This document shows positions 1 through 8,355 of a DNA stretch of 64,000 nucleotides, one piece after another. The DNA is taken from positions 248,001-312,000 of the forward strand of contig JBCDLH010000003.1 of NCBI GenBank assembly GCA_038745585.1, given 5' to 3'. The notes beneath the pieces are model-generated. The model searched no databases, was not told the origin of the DNA, and saw nothing but the letters and a program-made list of their open reading frames with translations. The position numbers were made by a program, and so were the translations under genes. Each line of letters begins with the position of its first letter. Position 1 is the stretch's first letter. This DNA comes from HLUCCA09 sp038745585. GTDB taxonomy: Bacteria; Pseudomonadota; Alphaproteobacteria; Rhodobacterales; Rhodobacteraceae.

Positions 1-2
1 CA

Positions 3-1391
3 TTAGGCGCCGGGCGTCGCTGGCGCTCCGACGCGCGTGCCCCAAAGGTCGTATTCGGAGGCATCATCGACCTCGACGGTGACGATGTCGCCAGGCGACA
101 GCCCTTCGAACCCCTCGTCAATGTAGAGATGGCCGTCGATCTCCGGTGCGTCGGCGTGCGTCCTGCAGGTGGCCGCGTCCGGCTCGACGAGATCGACGAG
201 GACGTTCATCCGCGTGCCGACTTTTGCGGCGAGTTTGGCTTCCGAGATCCGTTGCGCTGTCGCCATGAAGCGGTCGTAGCGCTCTTGTTTGATCGGCTCT
301 GGCACGTGGTCGGGCAGGGCGGCGGAGCGCGCCCCGGCCACGTTTTCATATTGAAAGCAACCGACCCGGTCGAGCTGCGCCTCTTCGAGCCAATCCAGCA
401 GCGTCTGAAATTCCGCCTCCGTCTCGCCGGGATAGCCAACGATGAAGGTCGAGCGCAGCGTGATCTCGGGGCAGATCGCGCGCCAGGCGCCGATCTCATC
501 GAGCGTGCGTGCGGCGGCGGCGGGGCGCGCCATGCGGCGCAATGTGTCCGGGTGGGCGTGCTGAAACGGGATGTCGAGATAAGGCAGGATCTGCCCCTCC
601 GCCATCAGCGGCACCAGCTCGCGCACATGGGGATACGGATAGACGTAGTGCAGACGCACCCAGGCGCCCAAGCCTCCGAGATCGCGGGCAAGCGCTGTGA
701 TCGCAGCCTCGCCGGCGGGCTTTTCGGCCTTCCGGTCAATCCCATAGGCGGAGGTGTCCTGGCTGATGACGAGGAGCTCTCGCACGCCGGCCTCGACCAG
801 TTTCTCCGCCTCGCGTAGTACCGCGGCATGCGGGCGCGAGGCGAGCCGGCCCCGCATGTCAGGGATAATGCAAAACTTGCACTTATGGTTGCAACCTTCT
901 GAAATCTTGAGATAAGAATAGTGCCTTGGGGTGAGAGAGATCCCGCGCGCGGGCAACAGGTCGATAAACGGATCGGGCGCGGGCGGCACCGCTTGATGCA
1001 CCGCATCGAGGACCTGCTCATATTGGTGCGGGCCGGTGACGGCGAGCACGGTCGGATGCGCGCCGGTGATATAGTCGGGCTCGGCGCCGAGGCAGCCGGT
1101 GACGATGACGCGCCCGTTCTCGGCCAGTGCCTCACCGATGGCGCCGAGGCTTTCGGCCTTGGCACTGTCGAGAAACCCGCAGGTATTGACGATGACCGCA
1201 TCGGCGCCGGCATAGTCCGGCGAGATGCCATAGCCCTCCGCGCGCAGCCGCGTCAGGATGCGCTCGCTGTCGACCAGCGCCTTTGGACAGCCAAGCGAGA
1301 CCATGCCGATGGTCGGTTGCCCCACGCGCCGCGCATCCGCAAGGGTGGCACGGGCAAGGTCCGGGCGGAGGCTGGGCGGGTTCAGGCTCAT
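3..1391 (-). CDS. rimO: Ribosomal protein S12 methylthiotransferase RimO
   Basis: This radical-SAM enzyme adds a methylthio group to an aspartate of ribosomal protein S12. The 462-residue product has the three-part MiaB/RimO layout. An N-terminal UPF0004 domain carries cluster cysteines C35, C71 and C100. The radical-SAM domain carries the CxxxCxxC set C167/C171/C174 (SEGCNHKCKFC). A C-terminal TRAM domain follows. The stop codon is 3 bases from the window edge, so the gene is complete. I start at MSLNPPSLRP; an in-frame ATG nine codons upstream (1418) is possible. RimO rather than MiaB is favoured by the VSLGCPKALVDSE N-terminus. It is transcribed away from gcrA's end, about 100 nt apart on the same strand. 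Confidence 0.95.
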   Translation of the reverse strand: MSLNPPSLRPDLARATLADARRVGQPTIGMVSLGCPKALVDSERILTRLRAEGYGISPDYAGADAVIVNTCGFLDSAKAESLGAIGEALAENGRVIVTGCLGAEPDYITGAHPTVLAVTGPHQYEQVLDAVHQAVPPAPDPFIDLLPARGISLTPRHYSYLKISEGCNHKCKFCIIPDMRGRLASRPHAAVLREAEKLVEAGVRELLVISQDTSAYGIDRKAEKPAGEAAITALARDLGGLGAWVRLHYVYPYPHVRELVPLMAEGQILPYLDIPFQHAHPDTLRRMARPAAAARTLDEIGAWRAICPEITLRSTFIVGYPGETEAEFQTLLDWLEEAQLDRVGCFQYENVAGARSAALPDHVPEPIKQERYDRFMATAQRISEAKLAAKVGTRMNVLVDLVEPDAATCRTHADAPEIDGHLYIDEGFEGLSPGDIVTVEVDDASEYDLWGTRVGAPATPGA

Positions 1392-1489
1392 GCGGGGGCG
1401 TATAGGGTGCTGCGGCACGCTGCGCTAGGCCCTCGGCGCGGCGCATGCGCGTCACGCGCAGAGGCACGCCGGGCAACGCGGCATACCGG

Positions 1490-2071
1490 TCAGCGTTTCC
1501 GGTCGCGGCGGGCGGACATCGGCTGGAACGCGACGCCGACATGGGCCTCGCAATAGGGTTTGCCAGGTTGAACCGGCAGGCCGCAAAACCAAAAGTCATC
1601 GGTCGCCGGGTCGCCGATCGGCCATTTGCAGGTGCGCTCGGTAAGCTCCATCAGCGTGAGCTTCAGCGCCGACTTCTCCACCTCGCGCACCGAGGCCAGA
1701 GCCTCGGGGCTGATCTCGTTGGCCGAGGGCTGCGGCGGCAGCGGCTGGCCCGCGGGGATGATCTGACGCCGCGGCGGCGTCGGGGCGGGGGCAGGTGCCT
1801 CCTCGGCCGTCTCTGGCGCCGGCTTCGGCGCTTCGGCGACGTCGACCTGCGCGGCCGCGGCCGCTTTGGGCGCGTCGGCGGCCGTCTCGGCTTTGCCCGG
1901 TGCCGTCTCTGCTCCGCCGCCACCATTCCGATTCGACAGGCCGAGCCGGTGGACCTTGCCAATGACCGCGTTGCGCGTCACGCCGCCCAACTCCTTGGCA
2001 ATCTGGCTGGCGCTTTGCCCCTCGCCCCACATCCGCTTCAGGGTCTCAACGCGTTCGTCTGTCCAGGACAT
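1490..2071 (-). CDS. gcrA: GcrA cell-cycle transcriptional regulator
   Basis: GcrA is an alphaproteobacterial sigma70-associated regulator that, in Caulobacter, senses GANTC adenine methylation and drives S-phase genes. The N-terminal MSWTDERVETLKRMW and the following helix-turn-helix, ending in the VIGKVHRLGLS region, are typical. An alanine/proline-rich linker follows, and then the conserved C-terminal CKWPIGDP and FCG/YCEAH segments, which may bind metal. The start is the ATG of MSWTDE; a GTG three codons upstream (2080) is in frame but breaks the family N-terminus. The gene is divergent from the ABC permease at 2286. Confidence 0.94.
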   Translation of the reverse strand: MSWTDERVETLKRMWGEGQSASQIAKELGGVTRNAVIGKVHRLGLSNRNGGGGAETAPGKAETAADAPKAAAAAQVDVAEAPKPAPETAEEAPAPAPTPPRRQIIPAGQPLPPQPSANEISPEALASVREVEKSALKLTLMELTERTCKWPIGDPATDDFWFCGLPVQPGKPYCEAHVGVAFQPMSARRDRKR

Positions 2072-2285
2072 CGCTTTCACTTTCTTGGCGGGGCGCTCCG
2101 ATGGTCAACCTAACGACGCGGTCAGGCGGCAGCGGTGCGCGGGGCATGGAATTTGGCGTCGGCCTTGGACGCGCCAAGGGCTTATATTAGGTTTGTCGCC
2201 GGGTCGAGACAACCGCCCCAGCGCGAGCCGGCGGGCTTTTGCAGCAAGAGCGACACCGCGCGCGGCCAAGTGGGAAGGATCGCAT

Positions 2286-3314
2286 GTGACGGACACGACA
2301 TCGACGGGGCACGGTGTGGCGCATGACGCCGTGGGGACCGAGCACGCCCGGCGCAGAGATCGGGCTGACAAGACGGCTCACAGCACGGGCCCAAACGCTG
2401 GCCAAAGCGCCAGGCCAAGCGCTGGCCACAGCACGGGCCCAAACGCTGGCCAAAGCGCCAGGCCAAGCGCTGGCCACAGCGCCGGGCCAAGCGCTGGCCT
2501 AAGTACGGGCCTAAGCACGGGCCAAAAAATGGGCCAGCGTCGCTTTGGCCGGGTAAACTGGCTCGGCATGGCCACGCTTGCGCGGCGCGAATGTCAGCGC
2601 TTTCTCGGGATCTGGCAGCAAACGCTCCTCGCGCCCGCGGTGACGGCCGCGCTCTTTCTCGTGGTCTTCGCGCTCGCCATCGGCCCCACACGGCCAGACG
2701 TTCTGGGCGTCCCCTTCCTGCACTTTCTGGCAGCGGGCCTCTTGATGATGACGGTCATCCAGCAGAGCTTTGCCAACACGTCATCCTCCCTTGTCATCGC
2801 AAAGGTCCAAGGCAACATCGTCGACACGCTGATGCCGCCGCTCAATGCGGGTGAGTTGGTTGCGGGCTATGTTGTCGGCGGCGTGGCACGCGCGCTCTTC
2901 GTCGGAGTGCCGCTGGTCGCGGCGATGGTCGTCTTTGTGGGCACAGGGCTTGCATATCCGCTTTGGGTGCTCGCGTTTCTCGTGCTCGGCGGCACGTTTC
3001 TCGGCGGTTTGGGTGTTCTGACAGGGATTTACGCGACGAAGTTCGACCAGACAGCGACCATCACGAACTTTATCGTCACGCCGTTGTCCTTTCTCTCGGG
3101 CACATTCTACTCGGTTGAGGCCGTGCCGGGCTGGATGTATGCCCTGTTGCACATCAATCCGGTTTTCTACCTGATCGACGGGCTCCGGTTTGGCGTTCTC
3201 GGCGCGTCGGACAGCTCGCCCTGGCTTGGGCTCGCAATCTGTACCGTTTCGACCGTCCTCGTCCTCTGGCTCGCCTGGTCCTGGTTCCGCTCGGGCTACC
3301 GGCTGAAATCCTGA
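2286..3314 (+). CDS. ABC-2 type transporter permease with repetitive N-terminal extension
   Basis: The last 250 residues, from WLGMATLARREC, form a six-helix ABC-2 permease of the NodJ/DrrB class that normally pairs with a separate ATPase. No ATPase gene is adjacent. GTG 2286 has a GGAAGG box about 8 nt upstream and gives 342 residues. The first 80 residues are low complexity and include two and a half copies of a 16-residue unit (STGPNAGQSARPSAGH) encoded by a 48-bp DNA repeat. If translation really begins at ATG 2529 or 2568, the protein is 261 or 248 residues, the usual family length, and the repeat is untranslated leader. The permease is secure; the start is not. Confidence 0.8.
   Translation: MTDTTSTGHGVAHDAVGTEHARRRDRADKTAHSTGPNAGQSARPSAGHSTGPNAGQSARPSAGHSAGPSAGLSTGLSTGQKMGQRRFGRVNWLGMATLARRECQRFLGIWQQTLLAPAVTAALFLVVFALAIGPTRPDVLGVPFLHFLAAGLLMMTVIQQSFANTSSSLVIAKVQGNIVDTLMPPLNAGELVAGYVVGGVARALFVGVPLVAAMVVFVGTGLAYPLWVLAFLVLGGTFLGGLGVLTGIYATKFDQTATITNFIVTPLSFLSGTFYSVEAVPGWMYALLHINPVFYLIDGLRFGVLGASDSSPWLGLAICTVSTVLVLWLAWSWFRSGYRLKS
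2381..2520 (+). repeat. 48-bp tandem repeat, about 2.5 units
   Basis: Units begin at 2381, 2429 and 2477. The first two are nearly identical and the third decays. Each unit contains shorter GGCCAA/GCGCTGGCC sub-repeats. The period is a multiple of three, so the array can be read as protein in the permease N-terminus. Confidence 0.9.
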
Positions 3315-3421
3315 GCAAGGGGGCGCTCCCGCCTCCGATCGACGCTGCCGCGTCTCTCTGCGTTGGGCCAAGCGCCCTGCGGGCGCGGAGGCGACCGTCC
3401 GGTCCGGAGCGCGCCGCAGGC

Positions 3422-3519
3422 GAGGGCTTTACGGGCTCCGTTCAGTCGCGTATCGGCAGCGAATGGAACGGAAAGCCCTCAGACGCGGCGCATAGCCCCA
3501 ACCGGCCCATCTGGGCCGG
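3422..3519 (+). promoter_or_regulatory. Structured leader with two hairpins upstream of argD
   Basis: GAGGGCTTT (3422-3430) pairs with AAAGCCCTC (3472-3480), with an inner CCGTTC/GAACGG pairing. A second perfect 8-bp hairpin with a 2-nt loop lies at 3502-3519 (CCGGCCCA/TGGGCCGG). They occupy the 285-nt gap between the permease stop and the argD start. They could be an attenuator or the permease terminator, though no T-run follows. The pairing is seen; the function is inferred. Confidence 0.4.
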
Positions 3520-3599
3520 AGGGCTTCACGTGCTCTTCCGACCCGTTCCAACCTTCTTTACATTACGCCGAATTGGCCCCAGCTCCGAGGACGAGACCG

Positions 3600-4787
3600 A
3601 TGATTGCGCCGCTCTTGCCGACTTATAATCGCGTTCCGCTCGCCTTTGAGCGGGGCGAAGGGGCCTGGCTCGTCGAGCGCGATGGGCGCCGATTTCTTGA
3701 CTTCGCGGCCGGGATTGCTGTCAACGCGCTGGGGCACGCGCATCCGAAGCTTGTCGCGGTGTTGAGCGCGCAGGCCGCGCGCCTTTGGCATGTCTCCAAC
3801 CTCTACACCGTTCCCGAGCAGGAGGCGCTGGGCGCACGGCTCGTCGAAGAGACCTTCGCCGATACGGTCTTCTTCACCAATTCCGGAACGGAGTCGATGG
3901 AGCTAGCTGTCAAGATGGCGCGCAAATACTGGCATGCGCAGGGCCGCCCGGAGCGCGTGAAGATCGCGGCCTTCGAGGGCAGCTTTCACGGCCGTTCCTC
4001 TGCGGCGATTGCCGCGGCGGGCTCGGCAAAGATGACAGAGGGGTTCGGCCCGCTCCTGCCGGGCTTTGTCCAGCTCCCCTTCGGCGATCACGCGGCGCTC
4101 CAGGCAGCCCTGGCCGATCCGGAGCTTGCGGCCGTTATCATCGAGCCGGTGCAGGGCGAGGGCGGCATTCGGCCGGTGCCAGACAACGATCTGAAAGCGT
4201 TGCGGCAGGACTGCGATGCGGCGGGCGTGCTCCTCATTTTCGACGAAGTCCAATGCGGGATGGGGCGGACGGGGCGCCTCTTTGCCCATGAATGGGCCGG
4301 GATCGCGCCCGACATCATGATGGTGGCCAAGGGGATCGGCGGCGGCTTTCCCCTCGGCGCCGTCCTTGCGACCGAACGCGCGGCAATGGGCATGACGGCG
4401 GGCACGCACGGCTCCACCTATGGCGGCAACCCGCTTGGCTGTGCGGTGGGGCTCGCGGTGCTCGAGACAGTGACCGCACCGGGGTTTCTCGAAGAGGTAT
4501 GTCGCAAGTCCGGATTGTTGCGCCAGAGCCTCGAAGGGCTCGTCGCCGGACACCCGGATGTGTTCGAGGAGGTGCGGGGCGCGGGGCTGATGCTTGGGTT
4601 GAAATGCCGGGTTCCTGCGGGGGAGGTGGTCCAGGCGGGGTATGCCGAAGAGATCTTGACCGTTCCTGCCGCGGACAACGTCGTCCGGCTCCTTCCTGCG
4701 CTGATTATCGGGGACGCGGAGATCGCCGAAGGGGTCGTACGGCTCGACCGGGCCGCGGCACGGTTTCCCAAGGCGGCGGTGGCGTAG
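3600..4787 (+). CDS. argD: Acetylornithine aminotransferase ArgD (class III PLP aminotransferase)
   Basis: ArgD transaminates N-acetylglutamate semialdehyde to N-acetylornithine in arginine synthesis, and in many bacteria also serves lysine synthesis. The 395-residue protein shows the class III pattern: the phosphate-binding TNSGTES (93-99), D215 in the FDEV motif, which contacts the pyridoxal nitrogen, and Schiff-base K244 in MVAKGIGGGF. The start is ATG of MIAPLLPTYNRVP, the family N-terminus; upstream in-frame sequence is leader. In relatives argF often follows directly, but here about 490 nt of non-coding DNA follows. Confidence 0.93.
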   Translation: MIAPLLPTYNRVPLAFERGEGAWLVERDGRRFLDFAAGIAVNALGHAHPKLVAVLSAQAARLWHVSNLYTVPEQEALGARLVEETFADTVFFTNSGTESMELAVKMARKYWHAQGRPERVKIAAFEGSFHGRSSAAIAAAGSAKMTEGFGPLLPGFVQLPFGDHAALQAALADPELAAVIIEPVQGEGGIRPVPDNDLKALRQDCDAAGVLLIFDEVQCGMGRTGRLFAHEWAGIAPDIMMVAKGIGGGFPLGAVLATERAAMGMTAGTHGSTYGGNPLGCAVGLAVLETVTAPGFLEEVCRKSGLLRQSLEGLVAGHPDVFEEVRGAGLMLGLKCRVPAGEVVQAGYAEEILTVPAADNVVRLLPALIIGDAEIAEGVVRLDRAAARFPKAAVA

Positions 4788-5281
4788 GGATGTGATCCGC
4801 GCGCGCGCGCGTGTCGGCGTTGGGCGGGATTGCGGTGCTCCGCGCAGCCGCGTGCGCCGTCCATCGTCCAACGCCCCCGCAGCTTTGCGACGATCCCTCC
4901 GTCGTTTCGAGCACGCGTGGGGGCTGCAGATCCGGCCGCGCAGCGTGATAGGCGGCCGCTGCCGCCTTTGCGCGTCCGCGCGTTTGCAAAGCCAAGCCGG
5001 CTTTCGCTCCGCTTCAGATGAACGCCGCGCTGAAGCGCTGCCGAGCCCGGGCGAGAAAACGCCGCAACGGCGCCATGCAGGCAAGGCGCTGTGCCTCGGT
5101 GCAAAGCTCCGGCGGATCTGTCCGATGAACGCGCAGCCGTCGTCTCACACCCGCGGTGCCGATGGCGCGCCACCTTTCGTTCGGAATAGAGCGGGGTGAT
5201 CGCAGCCCAAATTGCTCATGCGCAGATCAGACCGCAGACCAGATCAGACCGCGCGGGCCGCCGCCCGCCCGCCAAGATGCG
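4788..5281. other. Non-coding gap between convergent argD and ybjN-like gene
   Basis: I see no convincing gene. Open frames here lack recognisable domains and are GC-driven. There is an 8-bp inverted repeat GGCGTTGG/CCAACGCC near 4816-4885, a CTTTGC/GCAAAG hairpin near 4967-4993, and on the minus strand near 5094-5114 a short match (GAGCTTTGCACC) to the end of the intergenic repeat found at 26.4, 29.6 and 46.5 kb. It may be a decayed fourth copy. Confidence 0.4.
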
Positions 5282-5782
5282 TCAGGCCGTACCGTATGCC
5301 TCTGCGATGGCCACCTGCAGCGCGTCGTCGGTGCTCCGCTCGCCCCAGACGACGAGCTGAAACGCAGGGTAGTAGCGTTCGGCGGCAGCGACGGCCGTCC
5401 CGATCAGCCGGTCGATTTGGTCGGGGCAGGGCATCTGCCCGCCAGCCATCACAAGGCCATAGCGATAGGTCATCAGCCGCTGATCGGCCCAATAGGTAAA
5501 GGCACCGGCCCAGCAATTGTCGTTTGTGGCGTTCAGCGCCTCGTAAAGCGCTGGCAAACGGCCTTCGGGCGGCTCCATCTCAAAGGTGCAGATCAGGCGC
5601 AGCGTCTCGTCGTAGGACGACCACGCAAGGGTGATCGAATAGGTCCGCCATTGGCCCTCAACCGACATTGCGATCTGATCGTCGCCGATCCGGTCAAACT
5701 CCCACGCGTGGTGCTCGGCGAGCTCCTCCACGATATCGATGGGGTGTAAGTCTTCCGTATGAAAATGTTCGGAAAGCGACAT
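5282..5782 (-). CDS. YbjN domain-containing protein
   Basis: This 166-residue cytosolic protein belongs to the YbjN family, which has a type III secretion-chaperone-like fold and no settled biochemical role. Visible family features are the acidic N-terminus (MSLSEHFHTEDLHPIDIVEE), central strands with WRTYSITLAW, and the aromatic RYYPAFQLVVWG near the C-terminus. The start is the ATG of MSLSEHF; longer in-frame upstream sequence has no family similarity. It is convergent with argD and divergent from the gene at 6273. Confidence 0.88.
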   Translation of the reverse strand: MSLSEHFHTEDLHPIDIVEELAEHHAWEFDRIGDDQIAMSVEGQWRTYSITLAWSSYDETLRLICTFEMEPPEGRLPALYEALNATNDNCWAGAFTYWADQRLMTYRYGLVMAGGQMPCPDQIDRLIGTAVAAAERYYPAFQLVVWGERSTDDALQVAIAEAYGTA

Positions 5783-6272
5783 GCCCGGCCTCTTCGCTGT
5801 TGGCCCTGGCCGCGCGCGGGTTCGACACTTTCGGTCGCCTTGCCCCGCGGCACCTAGGGCTGGGTGCCTGCTCAAGGTCCGGCGGAGCAGCCCGCGGCCC
5901 TTACGAGATATGGTGGTGTTTGCATGGCTGGGTGTAAAGAAGTATTTTTGTGACAATCCTTGAGTGGGCCACAAAATGTGGGGCATCGCGCGAAATATAT
6001 CCGCCCGACGCACGAGCCGCCCCACTCTGGTTCCGGCGCCGATCGCCCTGCCTCCGCGCCGAGATCTGGCCTTGGCCGGCCGGCATGCCGCCGAACCGCT
6101 CTGCGCCCGGCACCTCCCACACGCGACCCGCGTCTTGTGCCCAGCCGTTTCCGCTCGTAGCTCTGCCGTTTGCCCCATGCCCCATGCCAAATGCCTCGGG
6201 CAGCGTTTTGTGCAGGTCCGGCACAGAACAGCCGCTCGGGGCTCCCTGCTTTGGCCGAACGGAGACCGACCC
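5783..6272. other. Long divergent intergenic region with two small palindromes
   Basis: No gene is recognisable. It is the only AT-rich stretch nearby and holds TTGTGACAA (5948-5956) and CCACA-AAA-TGTGG (5969-5981), two perfect palindromes 12 nt apart. They sit between the divergent genes ybjN-like and the GT-A-like gene, so they could be operator half-pairs. I do not recognise the regulator. Confidence 0.4.
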
Positions 6273-6974
6273 GTGCAATTCCGCCCCGCCGATTTCCGTT
6301 TGCTCATCGGGACACACACCTTTGGGCACATCACTGCGCCATTCGCGCAATCGCTTGCCACCCTGACCGGTCAACTCGGCGTTTGGGGCGTGGGCCATGC
6401 TGTCCACATCGTGCAGGACGCGTTCGTGACGACCGGGCGCGACCGGCTCGCCCAGGCCTGCTTGGAGGGCGGCTTCACCCACCTGCTGCTCTTGGATGCC
6501 GATCTGGAGTTTAAGCCCGAAGATGTCGCACGGCTTCTCGCCGCAGATGTGCCGTTGGTCGCTGGCGTCTACCCGCGAAAAGAGGAGGGCAGCGCGTTTG
6601 CCGTCCTATTGCAAGAGGCCGGTGACGGTCCGATGCCCTACAACCGCGAACGAAAGCTCTTGGCGGTTGACGGTGTGGGGGCGGGGTTCATGCTGATCCG
6701 GGCCGAGGTCTTTCGGGCCATGGCCGAGCGCTTGCCTGAGATCGCCTATCTGCAGGAGGTCGAAGGGGCGTTCCACCGCCGTTATGCGTTCTTCGAGCAG
6801 CGGATTCTGGCGAACGGTCACCGGATTTCGGAGGACATCCTATTCTGCCGGCGGTGGCGTGCACTGGGCGGGACGGTGTGGGTCGCGCCCGACCTGCGCC
6901 TGCGGCATTGGGGCATGCAGGTCTGGGACGGAACGCTGGCAGACAGTCTGAGCGCCGACCCACCGGAGGGTTGA
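6273..6974 (+). CDS. GT-A-fold glycosyltransferase-like protein
   Basis: A 233-residue protein with an Rossmann-like start (LLIGTHTFGHI) and a DxD-type motif in THLLLLDADLEFKPEDV, followed by VAGVYPRK, GVGAGFMLI and a histidine-rich C-terminal RLRHWGMQVW. This is the layout of short family-2-like glycosyltransferases that use a nucleotide-sugar and a divalent metal. The acceptor cannot be told. GTG 6273 has GGAGA 7 nt upstream and starts the conserved region; the long in-frame upstream extension looks non-coding. It is convergent with ubiK. Confidence 0.72.
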   Translation: MQFRPADFRLLIGTHTFGHITAPFAQSLATLTGQLGVWGVGHAVHIVQDAFVTTGRDRLAQACLEGGFTHLLLLDADLEFKPEDVARLLAADVPLVAGVYPRKEEGSAFAVLLQEAGDGPMPYNRERKLLAVDGVGAGFMLIRAEVFRAMAERLPEIAYLQEVEGAFHRRYAFFEQRILANGHRISEDILFCRRWRALGGTVWVAPDLRLRHWGMQVWDGTLADSLSADPPEG

Positions 6975-7066
6975 TGCCCGTTTACCAGCATTGCCGTCCG
7001 TACTAGGTGCCGCGCCGACCCAGCGCCGCGGTCGCTCGACCGCGTACTGGACCGAGAACGGGCGCG

Positions 7067-7318
7067 TCACGCCTTCCCGCTTTTGGCCTCCAACGCATCG
7101 AGGCGCGCCTTGAGGGCCTCGTTCTCTTCCCGCGCCTTCTGCGCCATGGCGCGCGCGGCATCAAATTCTTCGCGTGTGACAAAGTCGCGGTCGGCCAGCC
7201 ACCGGTCGAGGATCGACTTCATAGCGTTTTCGGCCTCTTCGCGCGCGCCCTGGGCCACGCCCATCGCGTTCGTCATCAATTGTGAGACGTCGTCGAGGAT
7301 TTTGTTGCGGCTTTGCAT
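7067..7318 (-). CDS. ubiK: Ubiquinone biosynthesis accessory factor UbiK (YqiC/BMFP family)
   Basis: An 83-residue protein with an amphipathic N-terminal helix (MQSRNKILDDVSQLMTNAMG) and a C-terminal coiled coil (FDAARAMAQKAREENEALKARLDALEAK). These are the hallmarks of the YqiC/UbiK family, which binds UbiJ and membrane lipids and helps the aerobic ubiquinone complex. The start is ATG 7318; an ATG five codons upstream (MTECP) is also possible. It is divergent from lgt, as in many Rhodobacterales. Confidence 0.92.
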   Translation of the reverse strand: MQSRNKILDDVSQLMTNAMGVAQGAREEAENAMKSILDRWLADRDFVTREEFDAARAMAQKAREENEALKARLDALEAKSGKA

Positions 7319-7476
7319 TGGGCACTCCGTCATTACACGTGTCCGGTATATGGGTCGCGCGGCGGGGTGGCTCAAGGTTGACTTCGACGCAGCGGAGCCG
7401 CGACAAGCGGGCAAAGCGCGCCGGCCCCCATCCGGCGGAAACGCGCAGGCTATGGGCGGGAGGGATCACGCAAAGC

Positions 7477-8355
7477 ATGACGGCAACGCTCCCTTTTCCC
7501 GATATCGGCCCCGATCTCTTCTCGGTCACGGTCTTTGGAATGACGCTCGCCCTGCGCTGGTACGCGCTGGCCTACATCGTTGGGATCGTGATCGGCTGGC
7601 GTTTGATCGTCGTCCTCGTCCAGCGGCCCGCGCTCTGGCCCGCGGGGGGCGCACCGATGCGGCCCGCGCAGGTCGAGGAATTGCTGACTTGGGTGATCCT
7701 CGGCATCATCCTGGGTGGTCGCCTCGGCTTTGTCCTCTTCTATCGGCCCGTCTACTATCTCCAGAACCCGCTTGAAATCCCGATGATCTGGCAGGGCGGC
7801 ATGGCGTTTCACGGCGGGCTCCTCGGCGTCGTGATCGCGGTGTGGATCTTTTGTGCGCGCAACGGGATCGACAAACTCAAGGCCGCCGATTGCCTTGCGA
7901 TTGCGGCGCCTGCTGGGCTCTTCCTCGGACGCTGTGCGAATTTCATCAATGCCGAGCTCTGGGGCCGTCCATGGGACGGGCCCTGGGCCTTTGTCTTTCC
8001 GACCGATCCGCTGCAGGTCCCCCGGCACCCATCACAGCTCTATGAAGCCGTGCTCGAAGGGGCGCTCCTCGGCGCCCTTCTCCTTTGGCTCGCCCTGCGG
8101 CGGGGCGGCTTTAAGACGCCGGGCCTGATCGCGGGGCTCTTTTTCGCGGGCTATGGTGGCGGGCGGTTTGTGGTCGAGTTCTTTCGCCAGGCCGATGCGC
8201 AATTCATCACCGACGCCAACCCGAACGGCTTTGTCATTGGCGCCGGCCTAATCGGGGTCACAATGGGCCAGCTTCTGAGCCTGCCTATGCTTTTGCTCGG
8301 GCTGGGGCTCGTCGCCTATGCCGTCCGCCGTGCGCGCCATGCCGCCGCAACCTGA
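7477..8355 (+). CDS. lgt: Prolipoprotein diacylglyceryl transferase Lgt
   Basis: Lgt is an inner-membrane enzyme that transfers diacylglycerol from phosphatidylglycerol to the lipobox cysteine of prolipoproteins. The 292-residue product has about seven membrane helices. It shows the family motifs MAFHGGLLG (residues about 109-117), the signature GRCANFINAELWGR, and the C-terminal RFVVEFFRQAD. The start is ATG of MTATLPFPDIGP; preceding in-frame residues lie outside the family. Its end overlaps the MidA-like gene by 17 nt, implying one transcript. Confidence 0.97.
   Translation: MTATLPFPDIGPDLFSVTVFGMTLALRWYALAYIVGIVIGWRLIVVLVQRPALWPAGGAPMRPAQVEELLTWVILGIILGGRLGFVLFYRPVYYLQNPLEIPMIWQGGMAFHGGLLGVVIAVWIFCARNGIDKLKAADCLAIAAPAGLFLGRCANFINAELWGRPWDGPWAFVFPTDPLQVPRHPSQLYEAVLEGALLGALLLWLALRRGGFKTPGLIAGLFFAGYGGGRFVVEFFRQADAQFITDANPNGFVIGAGLIGVTMGQLLSLPMLLLGLGLVAYAVRRARHAAAT

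Noticed and set aside
4418..5173. Long minus-strand open frame (251 codons) over argD's end
   Set aside because: Arises from high third-position GC opposite argD; Arg/Ser-rich with no domain.
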